DNA of 64,000 bases from Thalassospira sp. MCCC 1A01148 (lineage in GTDB: Bacteria; Pseudomonadota; Alphaproteobacteria; Rhodospirillales; Thalassospiraceae), in assembly GCF_001613795.1 (NCBI RefSeq), contig NZ_LPVZ01000005.1, forward strand, positions 1 to 64,000, read 5' to 3'. Within the stretch, counting starts at the first letter, position 1. Each line of letters begins with the position of its first letter. Under the pieces are notes generated by a model. It did not search any database. It saw only the letters and a program-made list of their open reading frames with translations, and was not told where the DNA came from. Shown one piece after another: positions 52,846-62,851 of the stretch. The translations under genes were made by a program, and so were the position numbers.

Positions 52846-53215
52846 CATGGGGCGATCCACGGAGTTTACGGTGACGTGCGCAATGTGCTCACAAATCACA
52901 GTTCGCGTAAATGGTGTGATGAATAGGGTGGCGGATTCGCAAACGGTAATCACCTATGATCATACGGTTATTGAACCCATGCTTATGAAGCGGCTTCGTT
53001 ATGGGTGGAATTTTGCGCCTAATTTTGACGGTTTGGTAAAAAATTGCGGAAAAATCACCCGTGCATGACGAGAAGGGGTGGAAATGCGTTTGTAAAACCC
53101 GTATCAAGTCTGGCCCGGTAAAATGACGGGTCAAGCGGGCGGGATTCCGCCAGATAACCGAATATGTGATATAATGGCGGCATGATGATGAACATGCCGG
53201 ATTGAGAGGAAGCAA
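52846..53215. other. Intergenic region upstream of the DAHP synthase gene
   Basis: About 370 bases without a supported gene. A TATAAT box at 53170-53175 could be the -10 element of the DAHP synthase promoter. Hairpin potential is seen just upstream (CCCG...CGGG around 53114-53130). GAGAGGAAG precedes the start codon at 53216. No riboswitch fold or Trp/Phe leader peptide is recognised. Confidence 0.4.
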
Positions 53216-54601
53216 ATGAGCAAGAGCTGGAGCATTGAAAGCTGGCGCAACCTGCCGATCAAGCAGGTGCCGACTTATCCTGATGCACAGGCCCTCGAGG
53301 CCGTAGAGCAAGAGCTCGGCAGCTATCCTCCTTTGGTGTTTGCTGGCGAGGCGCGTGCGCTCAAGGAAAAGCTTGGTGAAGTCGCAGAAGGCAACGCCTT
53401 CCTGCTGCAGGGCGGTGACTGTGCCGAAAGCTTCAAGGAATTCCATCCGAACAACATTCGCGACACCTTCAAGGTGATGCTGCAGATGGCGGTTGTCCTG
53501 ACCTTTGGTGCGTCCTGCCCGGTGGTCAAGGTGGGTCGTATGGCCGGCCAGTTTGCCAAGCCGCGCTCAAGCGATACCGAAACCATCAATGGTGTTGAAT
53601 TGCCAAGCTATCGCGGCGACGTGGTCAATGGCATCGAGTTCACCGAAGAAGCCCGCATCCCTGATCCGCAGCGCCAGATCCGCGCCTATAACCAGTCGGC
53701 AGCGACGCTGAACCTGCTGCGTGCATTCGCGCAGGGCGGTTTTGCTGATCTGACCAAGATCCATCGCTGGAACCTTTCGTTCGTTGATGGCAGCCCGGCG
53801 GCAGAACGCTATCGCAAGCTGACCACGCAGATTGACGAGGCGGTTGCCTTTATGGAAGCGTGCGGCATCACGGCAGATAGTGCGCCGCAGCTGCGCGAGA
53901 CGGATTTCTATACCTCGCACGAGGCCCTCTTGCTCGGTTATGAGCAGGCGCTGACCCGTCAGGACAGCCTGACCGGCGAATGGTATGATTGTTCGTCACA
54001 TATGCTGTGGATCGGTGATCGTACCCGTCAGGCCGATCATGCCCATGTTGAATTCTTGCGCGGGGTTAAAAACCCGATTGGCATGAAATGCGGCCCGACC
54101 ATGGATGAGGATGACCTGATCCGCCTGATCGATATCCTCAACCCGGAAAACGAGGCCGGTCGCCTGACCCTGATCGCACGCATGGGCGCGGACAAGGTGT
54201 TTGATAACCTGCCGCGTCTGGTCAAACGCGTTAAGGCCGAGGGCCGCAAGGTCGTCTGGTCCTGTGATCCGATGCATGGCAACACGATCAAGGCATCGAC
54301 GGGTTATAAAACCCGTCCGTTTGACGCGATTCTGGCAGAAGTCAAAAACTTCTTTGATGTGCACAAGGCCGAAGGCACCCATGCCGGTGGCGTTCATTTC
54401 GAAATGACCGGCACCGACGTGACCGAGTGTATCGGTGGTGCACGCGAAGTGACCGAAGACGCCCTTTCGGATCGCTACCACACCCATTGCGACCCGCGCC
54501 TTAATGGCGGGCAGGCCCTTGAGCTGGCCTTCCTGATCGCGGAAATGATCAAAAAGGAACGTGACAGCATCCGAGCCGAACAGATGGCTGCTTCTGCTTG
54601 A
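53216..54601 (+). CDS. Class II (plant-type) 3-deoxy-7-phosphoheptulonate synthase
   Basis: Joins phosphoenolpyruvate and erythrose 4-phosphate in the first shikimate-pathway step. 461 residues. Class II hallmarks: [11 protein letters not shown] (metal-binding Cys), [42 protein letters not shown] and [12 protein letters not shown]. It lacks long regulatory insertions. It feeds the chorismate mutase at 11990. A terminator follows. Confidence 0.95.
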   Translation: MSKSWSIESWRNLPIKQVPTYPDAQALEAVEQELGSYPPLVFAGEARALKEKLGEVAEGNAFLLQGGDCAESFKEFHPNNIRDTFKVMLQMAVVLTFGASCPVVKVGRMAGQFAKPRSSDTETINGVELPSYRGDVVNGIEFTEEARIPDPQRQIRAYNQSAATLNLLRAFAQGGFADLTKIHRWNLSFVDGSPAAERYRKLTTQIDEAVAFMEACGITADSAPQLRETDFYTSHEALLLGYEQALTRQDSLTGEWYDCSSHMLWIGDRTRQADHAHVEFLRGVKNPIGMKCGPTMDEDDLIRLIDILNPENEAGRLTLIARMGADKVFDNLPRLVKRVKAEGRKVVWSCDPMHGNTIKASTGYKTRPFDAILAEVKNFFDVHKAEGTHAGGVHFEMTGTDVTECIGGAREVTEDALSDRYHTHCDPRLNGGQALELAFLIAEMIKKERDSIRAEQMAASA

Positions 54602-54629
54602 TCCCCTTGAATGGGAAATACAGTGATCG

Positions 54630-54670
54630 AAAAGGTGTCCGGGCAATTGCCGGGCACCTTTTCTTTTTTT
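54630..54670 (+). terminator. Rho-independent terminator after the DAHP synthase gene
   Basis: AAAAGGTGTCCGG pairs with CCGGGCACCTTTT with one mismatch, followed by a long T-run. Confidence 0.85.
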
Positions 54671-54838
54671 CGGTATTTCCTGCCATTTGGTGCGTTCAAG
54701 TGGGGCTTGCGCGCGATTTGTTGCACAATCAGTATGAATTCGTGAAAAAACATCTACCAATGGGCAGTAAATATTCTTAAGTATGGGTAATTACAGGGTG
54801 TTCCTGAGAAACGGTTTGGGGAAGAGGTCGCAACGGGT

Positions 54839-55324
54839 ATGGTGGACGACGCTGAGTTCAGCGCATGGCAAAAGAAGGTAGAGGGAACCAATATTTCCTC
54901 GACCACGCTTTTGGCGACCGATTATCTGAACCATTTCAACGAGATCGTCATGCTGCTCGAAATGGTGCCGGATATGCCCGACATGATTGAGGACTGCAAG
55001 GAATGGGCGCCGAAAAGCTATCAGGAGCATTTCCGCGAAAGTGCCTTTTCGGACAGGGAACTGGCCATTGAGGCTTATGAGCACGTGCCGCCCAAATTCC
55101 GCCAGCCGTTCGAAGAGACCATCGAACATCTTAATACCATTGTCAGCCATGCAGTTTCGCAGCTTGAAACCATTATCGAGACCGGTGATGACGAGCTGTT
55201 GCGGGTGACCGCCGGTGCTGTGACCACATCGCTTCAGAAATTCATGGATGTCGCCAGTGGCATTATCCACGGTTCGGCCAAAACCATGAGCCAGGACGAG
55301 ATCGACGCCGCCCTGGCTCTTTGA
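54839..55324 (+). CDS. Hypothetical helical protein with a C-terminal FliM-like peptide
   Basis: 161 residues, predicted mostly alpha-helical and acidic, with no signal peptide. I do not recognise the main domain (ATDYLNHFNEIVMLLEMVPDM..., then EHLNTIVSHAVSQLETII). The last 12 residues MSQDEIDAALAL resemble the SQxEIDALL peptide at the FliM N-terminus that binds phospho-CheY. CheZ carries a comparable CheY-binding helix at its own C-terminus, so this protein may dock on CheY or another response regulator. It has a tight start at 54839 just after GAAGAGG. Confidence 0.75.
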   Translation: MVDDAEFSAWQKKVEGTNISSTTLLATDYLNHFNEIVMLLEMVPDMPDMIEDCKEWAPKSYQEHFRESAFSDRELAIEAYEHVPPKFRQPFEETIEHLNTIVSHAVSQLETIIETGDDELLRVTAGAVTTSLQKFMDVASGIIHGSAKTMSQDEIDAALAL

Positions 55325-55424
55325 TCGTTTCTGCTGGCGTTATTTTCCCGGAAATTTGCGTGCAAAAGGCTGCATTGCCCATTCGGCAATTGACAGCGCG
55401 CGGGGGCGATCCTATTCCAACATC

Positions 55425-57101
55425 ATGACAAAGAAGCTTGCCATTGCGATCGCCCAGCTTAACCCGATTGTCGGTGATGTCACCGGGAACCGGGACAAGG
55501 TTGTGGCTGCCTGGGAAACTGCGGCAGAAAAGGGCGCGGAAATCGTCCTTTATTCTGAGCTGGTTCTGTCTGGATATCCGCCAGAAGATCTGGTGATGAA
55601 GCCTGCCTTCATGCGCCATCTGCATGACGCTGTTCAGTTTATTTGCGAACATACCGCCAAGCGCACCGATGGCCCGGCATTGCTGTTGACCACGCCGTGG
55701 GAAGTTGATGGCATCCGCCATAATGCGGTTTTGCTGATTGATCAGGGCAAGATCGTTGATGTGCGTGCCAAGAATGATTTGCCCAATTATGGCGTGTTTG
55801 ATGAAAAGCGCGTCTTTGCCGCGGGTCCGATGCCAACCCCGATCTCATTCAAGGGTATCAAGCTTGGTGTGCCGATCTGCGAAGATGTCTGGACGCCGCA
55901 TGTTGTCGCCCATCTGGGCGATGCAGGGGCGGAAATCTTCCTTGTGCCGAATGGTTCACCCTTTGAAGCCGATAAAAGTGGCCTGCGCCGCAAGCTGATC
56001 GAGGATCGCGTGCGTGAAAGCCGTGTGCCGATGATCTATTGCAACGAAGTCGGTGGTCAGGACGAGTTGGTCTTTGATGGCGGATCATTTGGCCTGAACG
56101 GTGATGGATCTCTTGCGGTGGCTTTGGCGGCCTTTGCCGAGGATGTGGTGGTGACCACCTGGCAACAGGCAGAAAGCGGTAAATGGCGTTGCGCGGGTGA
56201 CGCGCCAAAGGTTGCCTATCCCACCGGGCTGGATGCAATTTATCAGGCGCTGGTACTGGGCCTGCGCGACTATGTGAACAAGAACGGTTTCCCCGGTGTC
56301 GTCATCGGCATGTCGGGCGGGATCGACAGTGCTCTTTCGGCCGCGGTTGCGGTGGATGCGCTGGGTTCTGACCGCGTGCGTCTGGTGATGATGCCATCGC
56401 CCTACACCTCGGCCGAGAGCCTTGAGGATGCAGAGCTTTGCGCAGGCATGCTCAAGACCGGGATTGAAAGCATCAATATTGGCCCGGCCATGGCCGCGTT
56501 CGACGAAATGCTGGCACCTGCATTTGCTGGCCGCGATGTTGATATTACCGAGGAAAACATTCAGGCCCGTTCGCGCGGGATTATCCTGATGGGGCTTTCA
56601 AACAAGTTTGGTCACATGGTGCTGACCACCGGCAACAAGTCGGAAATGTCGGTCGGCTATGCCACGCTTTACGGCGACATGTGTGGTGGCTATTCGGTTC
56701 TGAAAGACCTTTATAAAACGACCGTGTTCAATCTGTGCCACTGGCGCAATGAGCATAAACCGGACGGGGCGATGGGCCCGGATGGCATGGTAATCCCCGA
56801 GCGGATTATCACCAAGCCGCCATCGGCCGAGCTTCGCCCGGATCAGAAAGACGAAGATAGTCTGCCGCCTTATGATGTTTTGGATGATATCCTGCATCAG
56901 ATGATTGAAGGTGAGCGGTCTGTTCGCGATATCGTGGATAGCGGACACGATGAGGCAACAGTACGCCGGGTCTGGCGATTGCTGGATCGGGCGGAATACA
57001 AACGCCGTCAGGCACCCCCGGGGGTCAAGATCACCCCGCGCGCCTTTGGCCGTGACCGTCGCTATCCGATTACCAATGGTTTCACGAACCTTGTTACGTG
57101 A
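55425..57101 (+). CDS. nadE: Glutamine-dependent NAD+ synthetase
   Basis: Final NAD synthesis step: amidation of deamido-NAD with glutamine. 558 residues in two domains. N-terminal amidase has the catalytic Glu (YSELVLSGYPPEDL), Lys (VRAKNDLPNYGVF) and Cys (GVPICEDVW). C-terminal synthetase has the PP-loop IGMSGGIDSALSAAVA and TTGNKSEMSVGYATLYGDM. ATG 55425 (MTKKLAIAI) starts at the amidase; the frame upstream to 55356 is not conserved. The gltX frame touches its stop. Confidence 0.95.
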   Translation: MTKKLAIAIAQLNPIVGDVTGNRDKVVAAWETAAEKGAEIVLYSELVLSGYPPEDLVMKPAFMRHLHDAVQFICEHTAKRTDGPALLLTTPWEVDGIRHNAVLLIDQGKIVDVRAKNDLPNYGVFDEKRVFAAGPMPTPISFKGIKLGVPICEDVWTPHVVAHLGDAGAEIFLVPNGSPFEADKSGLRRKLIEDRVRESRVPMIYCNEVGGQDELVFDGGSFGLNGDGSLAVALAAFAEDVVVTTWQQAESGKWRCAGDAPKVAYPTGLDAIYQALVLGLRDYVNKNGFPGVVIGMSGGIDSALSAAVAVDALGSDRVRLVMMPSPYTSAESLEDAELCAGMLKTGIESINIGPAMAAFDEMLAPAFAGRDVDITEENIQARSRGIILMGLSNKFGHMVLTTGNKSEMSVGYATLYGDMCGGYSVLKDLYKTTVFNLCHWRNEHKPDGAMGPDGMVIPERIITKPPSAELRPDQKDEDSLPPYDVLDDILHQMIEGERSVRDIVDSGHDEATVRRVWRLLDRAEYKRRQAPPGVKITPRAFGRDRRYPITNGFTNLVT

Positions 57102-57115
57102 TTGAAAAGTTTGAA

Positions 57116-58468
57116 ATGACAAAACCTGTTCTGCGATTTGCCCCCAGCCCGACCGGGCTTCTTCACGTCGGTAACGCCCGTGTGGCGCTGATGAACTGGC
57201 TTTATGCCCGGAAATCAGGCGGGAAATTCATCCTGCGCTTTGACGATACCGATCCGGCGCGCTCAAAGGACGAATATGTCGACGCGATCCGTGAAGACCT
57301 TGCATGGCTTGGTATCGACTGGGATCAGGAAGAACGTCAAAGTTTGCGTCTGGACAAATATGACGCAGCGATTGACGACCTGAAAAAGCGTGAACTGCTT
57401 TATCCGTGCTACGAGACGGAAGGTGAGCTGAACTGGAAACGCAAGGCGGCCCGCCAGCGTCACCAGCCGTTCATCTATGACCGCAAGGCATTGACGCTTA
57501 GCGATGAAGAAATTGCCGCCCTTGAGGCCGAAGGCCGCAAGCCGCATTGGCGTTTCCTTCTGACCGATGGTTTGGTTGAGTGGGACGACCTGACACGCGG
57601 GATCTGCTCGTTTGATACCGAACATGTGTCCGACCCGGTCCTGATCCGTGAAGATGGCTCGTTGCTTTATATGCTGGGCTCGGTGGTTGATGACCTTGAA
57701 ATGGGGGTTACCCACATCATCCGCGGCGAAGACCACGTGACCAATACCGTGTCGCAGATCTTGCTGTATCTCGCCCTTGGTGGAAAGCCGGGCGCGCTTG
57801 AGTTCGCTCATATGCCGCTTTTGGCGGGGCCGGGTGGTTCGCAGCTTTCAAAACGTCTGGGCAGTCTTTCACTGCGTGAGCTGCGTAACGACGGGTTCGA
57901 GGTCGAGGCGCTTGTTGGCCTTCTGACCGGCCTTGGTGCATCCGACAAGATCGAGCCGGCGAACCTTTCGCAGGTGCTAGAGAAATTCGATCTGGATCAT
58001 TATGGCCGTTCGACGCCGAAATTTGATCCGGCCGAACTGGCAAGCCTTAATGAAAAAGTCATTCACGACATGTCGTTTGAGGCCGCCAAGCCAAAGCTTG
58101 AAGCCGCAGGCATGGCAGATGCTGACGAGATGTTCTGGAATGCGGTGCGCGGCAATTGCTGGCGCGTGGCAGAGGCACTGGAATGGTGGGATGTGATCCA
58201 CAAAAACGTCATTCCGGAAATTGATGCCGAGGATGCCGAGTTCCTGAAAAAGGCCGCCGATATGCTGCCGGAAGGCGAGCTTGATGGCACCAGCTGGAAA
58301 ACCTGGACCACAGCACTTAAGGAAGAAACCGGGCGCAAGGGCAAGCAGCTTTTCATGCCGCTGCGCAAGGCGCTGACGGCGCGCGAACATGGTCCGGAAA
58401 TGTCGACGATGCTGGTTCTGATCGGGTCTGAAAAGGCGCGTGACCGGTTGTGTGGGAAGGCGGTCTAA
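57116..58468 (+). CDS. gltX: Glutamyl-tRNA synthetase
   Basis: Class I synthetase charging glutamate to tRNA. HIGH-type motif FAPSPTGLLHVGNAR near residue 10 and KMSKS-type GGSQLSKRLGS. About 450 residues, with the short form and LSKRLGSLSLRELRNDGFEVEAL context typical of the second, GluRS2-like group in alphaproteobacteria, which also helps charge tRNA-Gln; this assignment is tentative. ATG 57116 and GTG 57098 (overlapping the nadE stop) are both possible starts. Confidence 0.93.
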   Translation: MTKPVLRFAPSPTGLLHVGNARVALMNWLYARKSGGKFILRFDDTDPARSKDEYVDAIREDLAWLGIDWDQEERQSLRLDKYDAAIDDLKKRELLYPCYETEGELNWKRKAARQRHQPFIYDRKALTLSDEEIAALEAEGRKPHWRFLLTDGLVEWDDLTRGICSFDTEHVSDPVLIREDGSLLYMLGSVVDDLEMGVTHIIRGEDHVTNTVSQILLYLALGGKPGALEFAHMPLLAGPGGSQLSKRLGSLSLRELRNDGFEVEALVGLLTGLGASDKIEPANLSQVLEKFDLDHYGRSTPKFDPAELASLNEKVIHDMSFEAAKPKLEAAGMADADEMFWNAVRGNCWRVAEALEWWDVIHKNVIPEIDAEDAEFLKKAADMLPEGELDGTSWKTWTTALKEETGRKGKQLFMPLRKALTAREHGPEMSTMLVLIGSEKARDRLCGKAV

Positions 58469-58535
58469 GCATCTGCTTTGATCGCCGAAAAATGCACGCA
58501 TTTGACCCGATACCACAGCCAAACGGACGTTTGAA

Positions 58536-59912
58536 ATGACCAAAACCCTTCGCATCTTTGATACGCTCACCCGCGAAAAACAGGTGTTCGAGCCGATTGA
58601 TCCCGATCACGTGCGCCTCTATGTCTGCGGCCCGACGGTCTATGACTATGCCCATGTCGGCAATGCGCGCCCTGTGGTGGTGTTTGATACGCTGGTGCGT
58701 GTTCTGCGCCATATTTATCCCAAGGTGACCTATGTGCGGAATGTCACGGACGTGGATGACAAGATCAACGCGCGTGCCAAGGAAAGCGGCGAGCCGATTT
58801 CCGAAATCACCAAACGCACCCATCAGGCCTATCTGGAAGATATGGGCGCGCTGAATGCCGCCAAGCCCGATATCGAACCGCGTGCGACCGAACATATCGC
58901 TGAGATGATCGCCATGTGCGAAAGCCTGATCGAGCAGGGCTTTGCCTATGCCGCCGAGGGCCATGTGCTGTTTTCGGTCGAGGCGTTTGATGACTATGGC
59001 AAGCTGTCGCGTCGTGATCGCAAGGAAATGATCGCCGGTGCGCGGGTGGAAGTCGCCCCCTATAAAAAGGATCCGGCAGATTTCGTCCTGTGGAAACCGT
59101 CCAGTGATGATATTCCGGGTTGGGATAGCCCGTGGGGCCGTGGTCGTCCGGGCTGGCATATTGAATGCTCGGCTATGTCGACGCGTTATCTGGGTGAAAA
59201 CTTTGACATCCATGGCGGTGGCTCGGATCTGGTGTTCCCGCACCATGAAAACGAACTGGCGCAGAGCTGCTGCGCGAACAAGGGTTCCAGCTACGCCAAA
59301 TACTGGATGCATAACGGCCATCTGATGGTCGAAGGCGAAAAGATGTCCAAGTCATTGGGCAACTTCGTCACCGTGCATGAGCTGCTTGAAAAATGGCCGG
59401 GTGAGGCGATCCGTCTGGCGATGATGGGAACGCATTACCATCAGCCGATCAACTGGACCGAAGAAAACCTGCGCCAGGCCAAAGAGGCACTTGATCGGTT
59501 CTATACTGCGCTTCGTCAGAGTTCTGACGTGACCCCGGAAAATATGCCGGTGCCGCGTGCGGTGCTTGATGCGCTGTGTGATGACCTCAATACGCCGCTG
59601 GCGATTTCGGAATTCCATAACCTTGTGACCAAGTTCAACAAGGCGGAAAAGAAGTTCGAACGCTCTGAGGCGAAGGGTGAAATCCTTGCCGCCGCAAAAC
59701 TTCTGGGTATTCTTCAAGGTGACCCCGAAGCCTGGTTCACCGGATCAGCCGATGAAGACGAGGCTGCCGAGATCGAAGGGCTGATTGCCCAACGTGCGGA
59801 CGCCAAGAAGAACAAGGATTTCGCAACGGCGGACAAAATCCGAGATGACCTTCTGGCACGCGGCATCATCCTTGAGGATTTCAAGGAAGGCACAAGCTGG
59901 AAGCGTGTGTAA
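58536..59912 (+). CDS. cysS: Cysteinyl-tRNA synthetase
   Basis: Class I synthetase, 458 residues. [17 protein letters not shown] contains the zinc Cys and HIGH motif; [22 protein letters not shown] and KMSKSLGNF follow in the standard order. The C-terminal DALR domain ends with [20 protein letters not shown]. It follows gltX by 67 bases. A strong terminator closes the nadE-gltX-cysS run. Confidence 0.96.
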   Translation: MTKTLRIFDTLTREKQVFEPIDPDHVRLYVCGPTVYDYAHVGNARPVVVFDTLVRVLRHIYPKVTYVRNVTDVDDKINARAKESGEPISEITKRTHQAYLEDMGALNAAKPDIEPRATEHIAEMIAMCESLIEQGFAYAAEGHVLFSVEAFDDYGKLSRRDRKEMIAGARVEVAPYKKDPADFVLWKPSSDDIPGWDSPWGRGRPGWHIECSAMSTRYLGENFDIHGGGSDLVFPHHENELAQSCCANKGSSYAKYWMHNGHLMVEGEKMSKSLGNFVTVHELLEKWPGEAIRLAMMGTHYHQPINWTEENLRQAKEALDRFYTALRQSSDVTPENMPVPRAVLDALCDDLNTPLAISEFHNLVTKFNKAEKKFERSEAKGEILAAAKLLGILQGDPEAWFTGSADEDEAAEIEGLIAQRADAKKNKDFATADKIRDDLLARGIILEDFKEGTSWKRV

Positions 59913-59935
59913 GCGCGATTTTCCGAGAAATCAGG

Positions 59936-59968
59936 AAGGGCCGCAGTTTGAAACTGCGGCCCTTTTTG
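59936..59968 (+). terminator. Rho-independent terminator after cysS
   Basis: AAGGGCCGCAGTTT pairs perfectly with AAACTGCGGCCCTT around a single G, followed by Ts. Confidence 0.92.
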
Positions 59969-59989
59969 TTTGCTTGATCTCACAGGGTC

Positions 59990-60406
59990 TTAATCTTGCC
60001 GTGCATCCAGTTCGTCAAATACTTCGCGTGCGGCATTGAGGCCATTTATCGCGGCAGGCAGTCCGCCATAGACAGCCATTTGCCAGATGGCTTCGATGAC
60101 TTCGCTGCGCGCGGCACCCGCAGACAGGGTGTGATGAATATTGATTTTAAGCTGTGGGGATGTCTGGCCACCAAGAACCGTCAGGGCAGAAATCGTGCAG
60201 AGTTGACGGGTTTTAAGATCAAGACCCGGCCGAGCGTAATGGCGTCCATAAGCCCACTCAACCAGGCTTTCGGCAAAATCCGGCACAAGGTCATCGTACT
60301 TTTCGGCAAGCTTCCCTTCGAGCGGTGGGTTAAGGCGCGCAACGATATCGCGGCCTTTTTCAAGGGCGCTGGTATTGTCTGTGGCGTTGTGGGCAGAACT
60401 GTTCAT
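59990..60406 (-). CDS. Carboxymuconolactone decarboxylase/AhpD-like protein
   Basis: 138 residues of the CMD fold: RQLCTISALTVLGGQTSPQLKINIHHTLSAGAARSEVIEAIWQMAVYGGLPAAING is diagnostic. There is no CxxC pair, so it is not a classical AhpD peroxidase and more likely belongs to the lactone-decarboxylase-like set of unknown substrate. Its start overlaps the merR stop by four bases (ATGA), so the two form an operon under MerR control. Confidence 0.9.
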   Translation of the reverse strand: MNSSAHNATDNTSALEKGRDIVARLNPPLEGKLAEKYDDLVPDFAESLVEWAYGRHYARPGLDLKTRQLCTISALTVLGGQTSPQLKINIHHTLSAGAARSEVIEAIWQMAVYGGLPAAINGLNAAREVFDELDARQD

Positions 60407-60774
60407 CGGGATGCTCCGTTACATTTGGCGACCGTATCGTAAGTGGCGATTTTGGCATCAAGCACATCCAGTGTTTCGCTTAGACTGACGACACGTTTGG
60501 CCAGATCGTCGCGATAGGTCCGAAGCAATTCCTGACGTTCGGAAATCGTACTGTCGCCAAGTGCGCGCAGTTCGGCATATCGCACCCGATCACGGATCGG
60601 CATGCCGATTTGTTTCAGGCGTTCGACAAATTCCAGCCAGACCAGAACGTCCGGGCCATACACGCGTCGCCCACCGGCATCACGCAAGGCTTCCGGCAAC
60701 AAACCGATCTTTTCGTAATATCGAAGCGTATGAACACTAAAGCCCGTCTTTTCAGCCACTTCACCAATCATCAT
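60403..60774 (-). CDS. MerR-family transcriptional regulator
   Basis: About 123 residues. N-terminal winged helix MMIGEVAEKTGFSVHTLRYYEKIGLLPEALRDAGGRRVYGPDVL, then a dimerising coiled coil. No conserved metal-binding cysteine cluster is present, so an aldehyde/redox or small-molecule effector is more likely than a metal. ATG 60774 starts at the domain; 60786 is also possible. It probably autoregulates through the operator at 60816-60846 and may also control the divergent aldo/keto reductase. Confidence 0.9.
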   Translation of the reverse strand: MMIGEVAEKTGFSVHTLRYYEKIGLLPEALRDAGGRRVYGPDVLVWLEFVERLKQIGMPIRDRVRYAELRALGDSTISERQELLRTYRDDLAKRVVSLSETLDVLDAKIATYDTVAKCNGASR

Positions 60775-60815
60775 GACGGCCACCATCGTTTGAAAGGGGT
60801 ATGCAGTCCCGTGTG

Positions 60816-60846
60816 AAGCTAGGTGATAGAGTGCACTCCAGGTCAA
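60816..60846 (-). promoter_or_regulatory. MerR-type promoter/operator with 19-bp spacer
   Basis: Read on the minus strand: -35 TTGACC (60846-60841), a 19-base spacer, -10 TAGCTT (60821-60816). The spacer holds the perfect palindrome GAGTGCACTC (60829-60838). Long 19-bp spacers with a central dyad are the signature of MerR-activated promoters. Confidence 0.8.
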
Positions 60847-60980
60847 GCATTAATCGGTCATGCGTTTCGAGATGTCGGGATATGGAGTGGTCAGCAAATT
60901 GCATTGCCGAAATTAGCTGGGCAGATTTTTGCCAGATTTCTGTTTGAGTATGGTGGCCAACCACAAGGATAGAGCGAACC

Positions 60981-61937
60981 ATGTCAGATTTTGATCGTCG
61001 GAAGTTCCTGAAATCGACCGGGGCGGTTGCCGCCCTTGGGGGCCTTGGTGTGTTCGGTTTGGGGACAAACAGGCACGCATTCGCGCAATCGGATGCGGCA
61101 ACTGACCAGCCCGAGGTGATACAGAAAACGATCCCTTCGACGGGCGAGACAATTCCCGCGGTCGGGCTGGGCAGCTGGATTACGTTTAACGTCGGCAATG
61201 ACATTGAATTACGTAAACAGTGTGCAGATGTGATGTCGGCCTTTTTCAGGTCCGGCGGGCGTATGATCGACAGTTCCCCGATGTATGGTTCTGCGCAGGA
61301 CGTTATCGGATATGGGCTTGATGCACTGGGTGCACACAACAAGGTGTTTTCGACCGACAAGGTTTGGACATCGGGTGATGGCGCCAGCCAAATCAAAGAA
61401 ACATCCGAACGCTGGAAGGTGCAGCAGTTTGACCTGTTGCAGGTCCATAACCTGCTTGGCATTAACGAGAACTTGCCGCTTCTGTTTCGCATGAAGGATG
61501 CGGGGCAATTGCGTTACGTGGGTGTCACGACGTCGCACGGTCGGCGTACCGAAGATCTGATTGCCGTGATGAAGAACGAGCGCCTTGATTTCGTGCAGGT
61601 GACCTATAACCCGGTAGATCGCAAGGTCGAGGACTACCTGTTGCCGCTGGCCTATGATCGTGGCATTGCCGTGATCATTAATCGCCCGTTTCGCGGCGGG
61701 AGCTTGCCCGAACGACTGAAAGGCGAACCCTTGCCCGAGTTCGCCCGTGAACTTGGAGTCAAAAGCTGGGCGCAACTGATCCTGAAATACCTTATCTCCC
61801 ATCCAGCGGTGACCTGTCCGATTCCGGCCACCACCAAACCGGCCCATGCGATGGAAAACATGGCGGCTGCAACCGGGGCGCTGCCAGATGAAAAGATGCG
61901 TGAACAAATCGCGGCCGTGATCGGCGTTCTGGTTTGA
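60981..61937 (+). CDS. Tat-exported aldo/keto reductase
   Basis: 318 residues. A twin-arginine signal (DRRKFLKSTGAVAALG, cleavage near AFA-QS) indicates export in folded form to the periplasm. The aldo/keto reductase fold follows with catalytic Asp and Tyr in MIDSSPMYGSAQDVIG, Lys in STDKVW and His in LLQVHN. It would reduce an aldehyde or ketone, though cofactor supply for a periplasmic enzyme is unclear unless the cofactor is bound before export. Divergent from the merR operon. Confidence 0.9.
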   Translation: MSDFDRRKFLKSTGAVAALGGLGVFGLGTNRHAFAQSDAATDQPEVIQKTIPSTGETIPAVGLGSWITFNVGNDIELRKQCADVMSAFFRSGGRMIDSSPMYGSAQDVIGYGLDALGAHNKVFSTDKVWTSGDGASQIKETSERWKVQQFDLLQVHNLLGINENLPLLFRMKDAGQLRYVGVTTSHGRRTEDLIAVMKNERLDFVQVTYNPVDRKVEDYLLPLAYDRGIAVIINRPFRGGSLPERLKGEPLPEFARELGVKSWAQLILKYLISHPAVTCPIPATTKPAHAMENMAAATGALPDEKMREQIAAVIGVLV

Positions 61938-61962
61938 GCAAGGCAAGTGTGGGGCAAACGGC

Positions 61963-62679
61963 ATGAGTGAATGGTGGGATTACGGACTGGCAGATTTGCT
62001 GTTGTTTTCGCCGCGGGTGTATTACCGGCTGTTTGAGATCATGAATACGACCTGGTGGCTGGTGGTTGTCAGTGCGCTGGTTGCCGGGGTGATTGCTTCG
62101 GGTCTGGCACTTCGGCATGGATTTCGTGGCAACCGGGTTATTTTGGTTTTGCTGGCACTGGTCTGGGCATGGTGCGGTTATGGGTTCCTGTGGCAATATT
62201 ACAGGCCGATCAACTGGGCCATCCCGTATCTGTTGCCGGGCTTTGCCCTGCAAGTCGTTTTGTTTGCCATCTTTGCCGCACGTCCTTTGCCGCTTCGGTT
62301 TGGTTGGCGGGGTGACTTTTCAAGCTATGTCGGTCTGACGTTGGTCGCCTTTGCGCTAATTGCCTTTCCGTTTGTTGGCCTGATTGAGGGGCGCGATCTG
62401 TTGCAGGCCGAACTGTTTGGTAGTGCGGCTGATCCGACAGCACTTGGCACACTGGGCTTTGTGCTTTTGTCGCGCGGTACGTGGCGCTGGGCGTTGTTGC
62501 CCGTACCGTTGCTGTGGTGCGTGATATCGGCGGGCACGCTTTGGGTGATGGATCAACAAGTGGCATTCGTGATGCTGGTAGCGGTCTGGGTCACCGTTTT
62601 CTGCGGTTGGCTGGACCTTAAAAACGGTGTCACCACCAAGCGCCTGACAGAGGCAGAAATCAAAGACCCGGCATCCTGA
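61963..62679 (+). CDS. DUF6064-like inner-membrane protein
   Basis: 238 residues with six to seven hydrophobic helices. The N-terminal text LLLFSPRVYYRLFEIMN and ALVWAWCGYGFLWQYYRPINWA match DUF6064, a family of unknown function. It starts 25 bases after the aldo/keto reductase stop and is probably cotranscribed. A role linked to the reductase is possible but unproven. Confidence 0.78.
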   Translation: MSEWWDYGLADLLLFSPRVYYRLFEIMNTTWWLVVVSALVAGVIASGLALRHGFRGNRVILVLLALVWAWCGYGFLWQYYRPINWAIPYLLPGFALQVVLFAIFAARPLPLRFGWRGDFSSYVGLTLVAFALIAFPFVGLIEGRDLLQAELFGSAADPTALGTLGFVLLSRGTWRWALLPVPLLWCVISAGTLWVMDQQVAFVMLVAVWVTVFCGWLDLKNGVTTKRLTEAEIKDPAS

Positions 62680-62851
62680 AGTAAAAAAATCACTTCGCGC
62701 AGAAAAAAGTCTGGAAACCGCCGTCAATCGGTGGTTTCGTAACTTTTGCTGAAACAAGTCGTTTGTCTGGATCACCCTGCATCAGACCAATGCGCGGTAA
62801 GCAAATTCAGAAATGACTTTTCGGTAATCCCCAAGCGTGAAAGGGCGAGCC

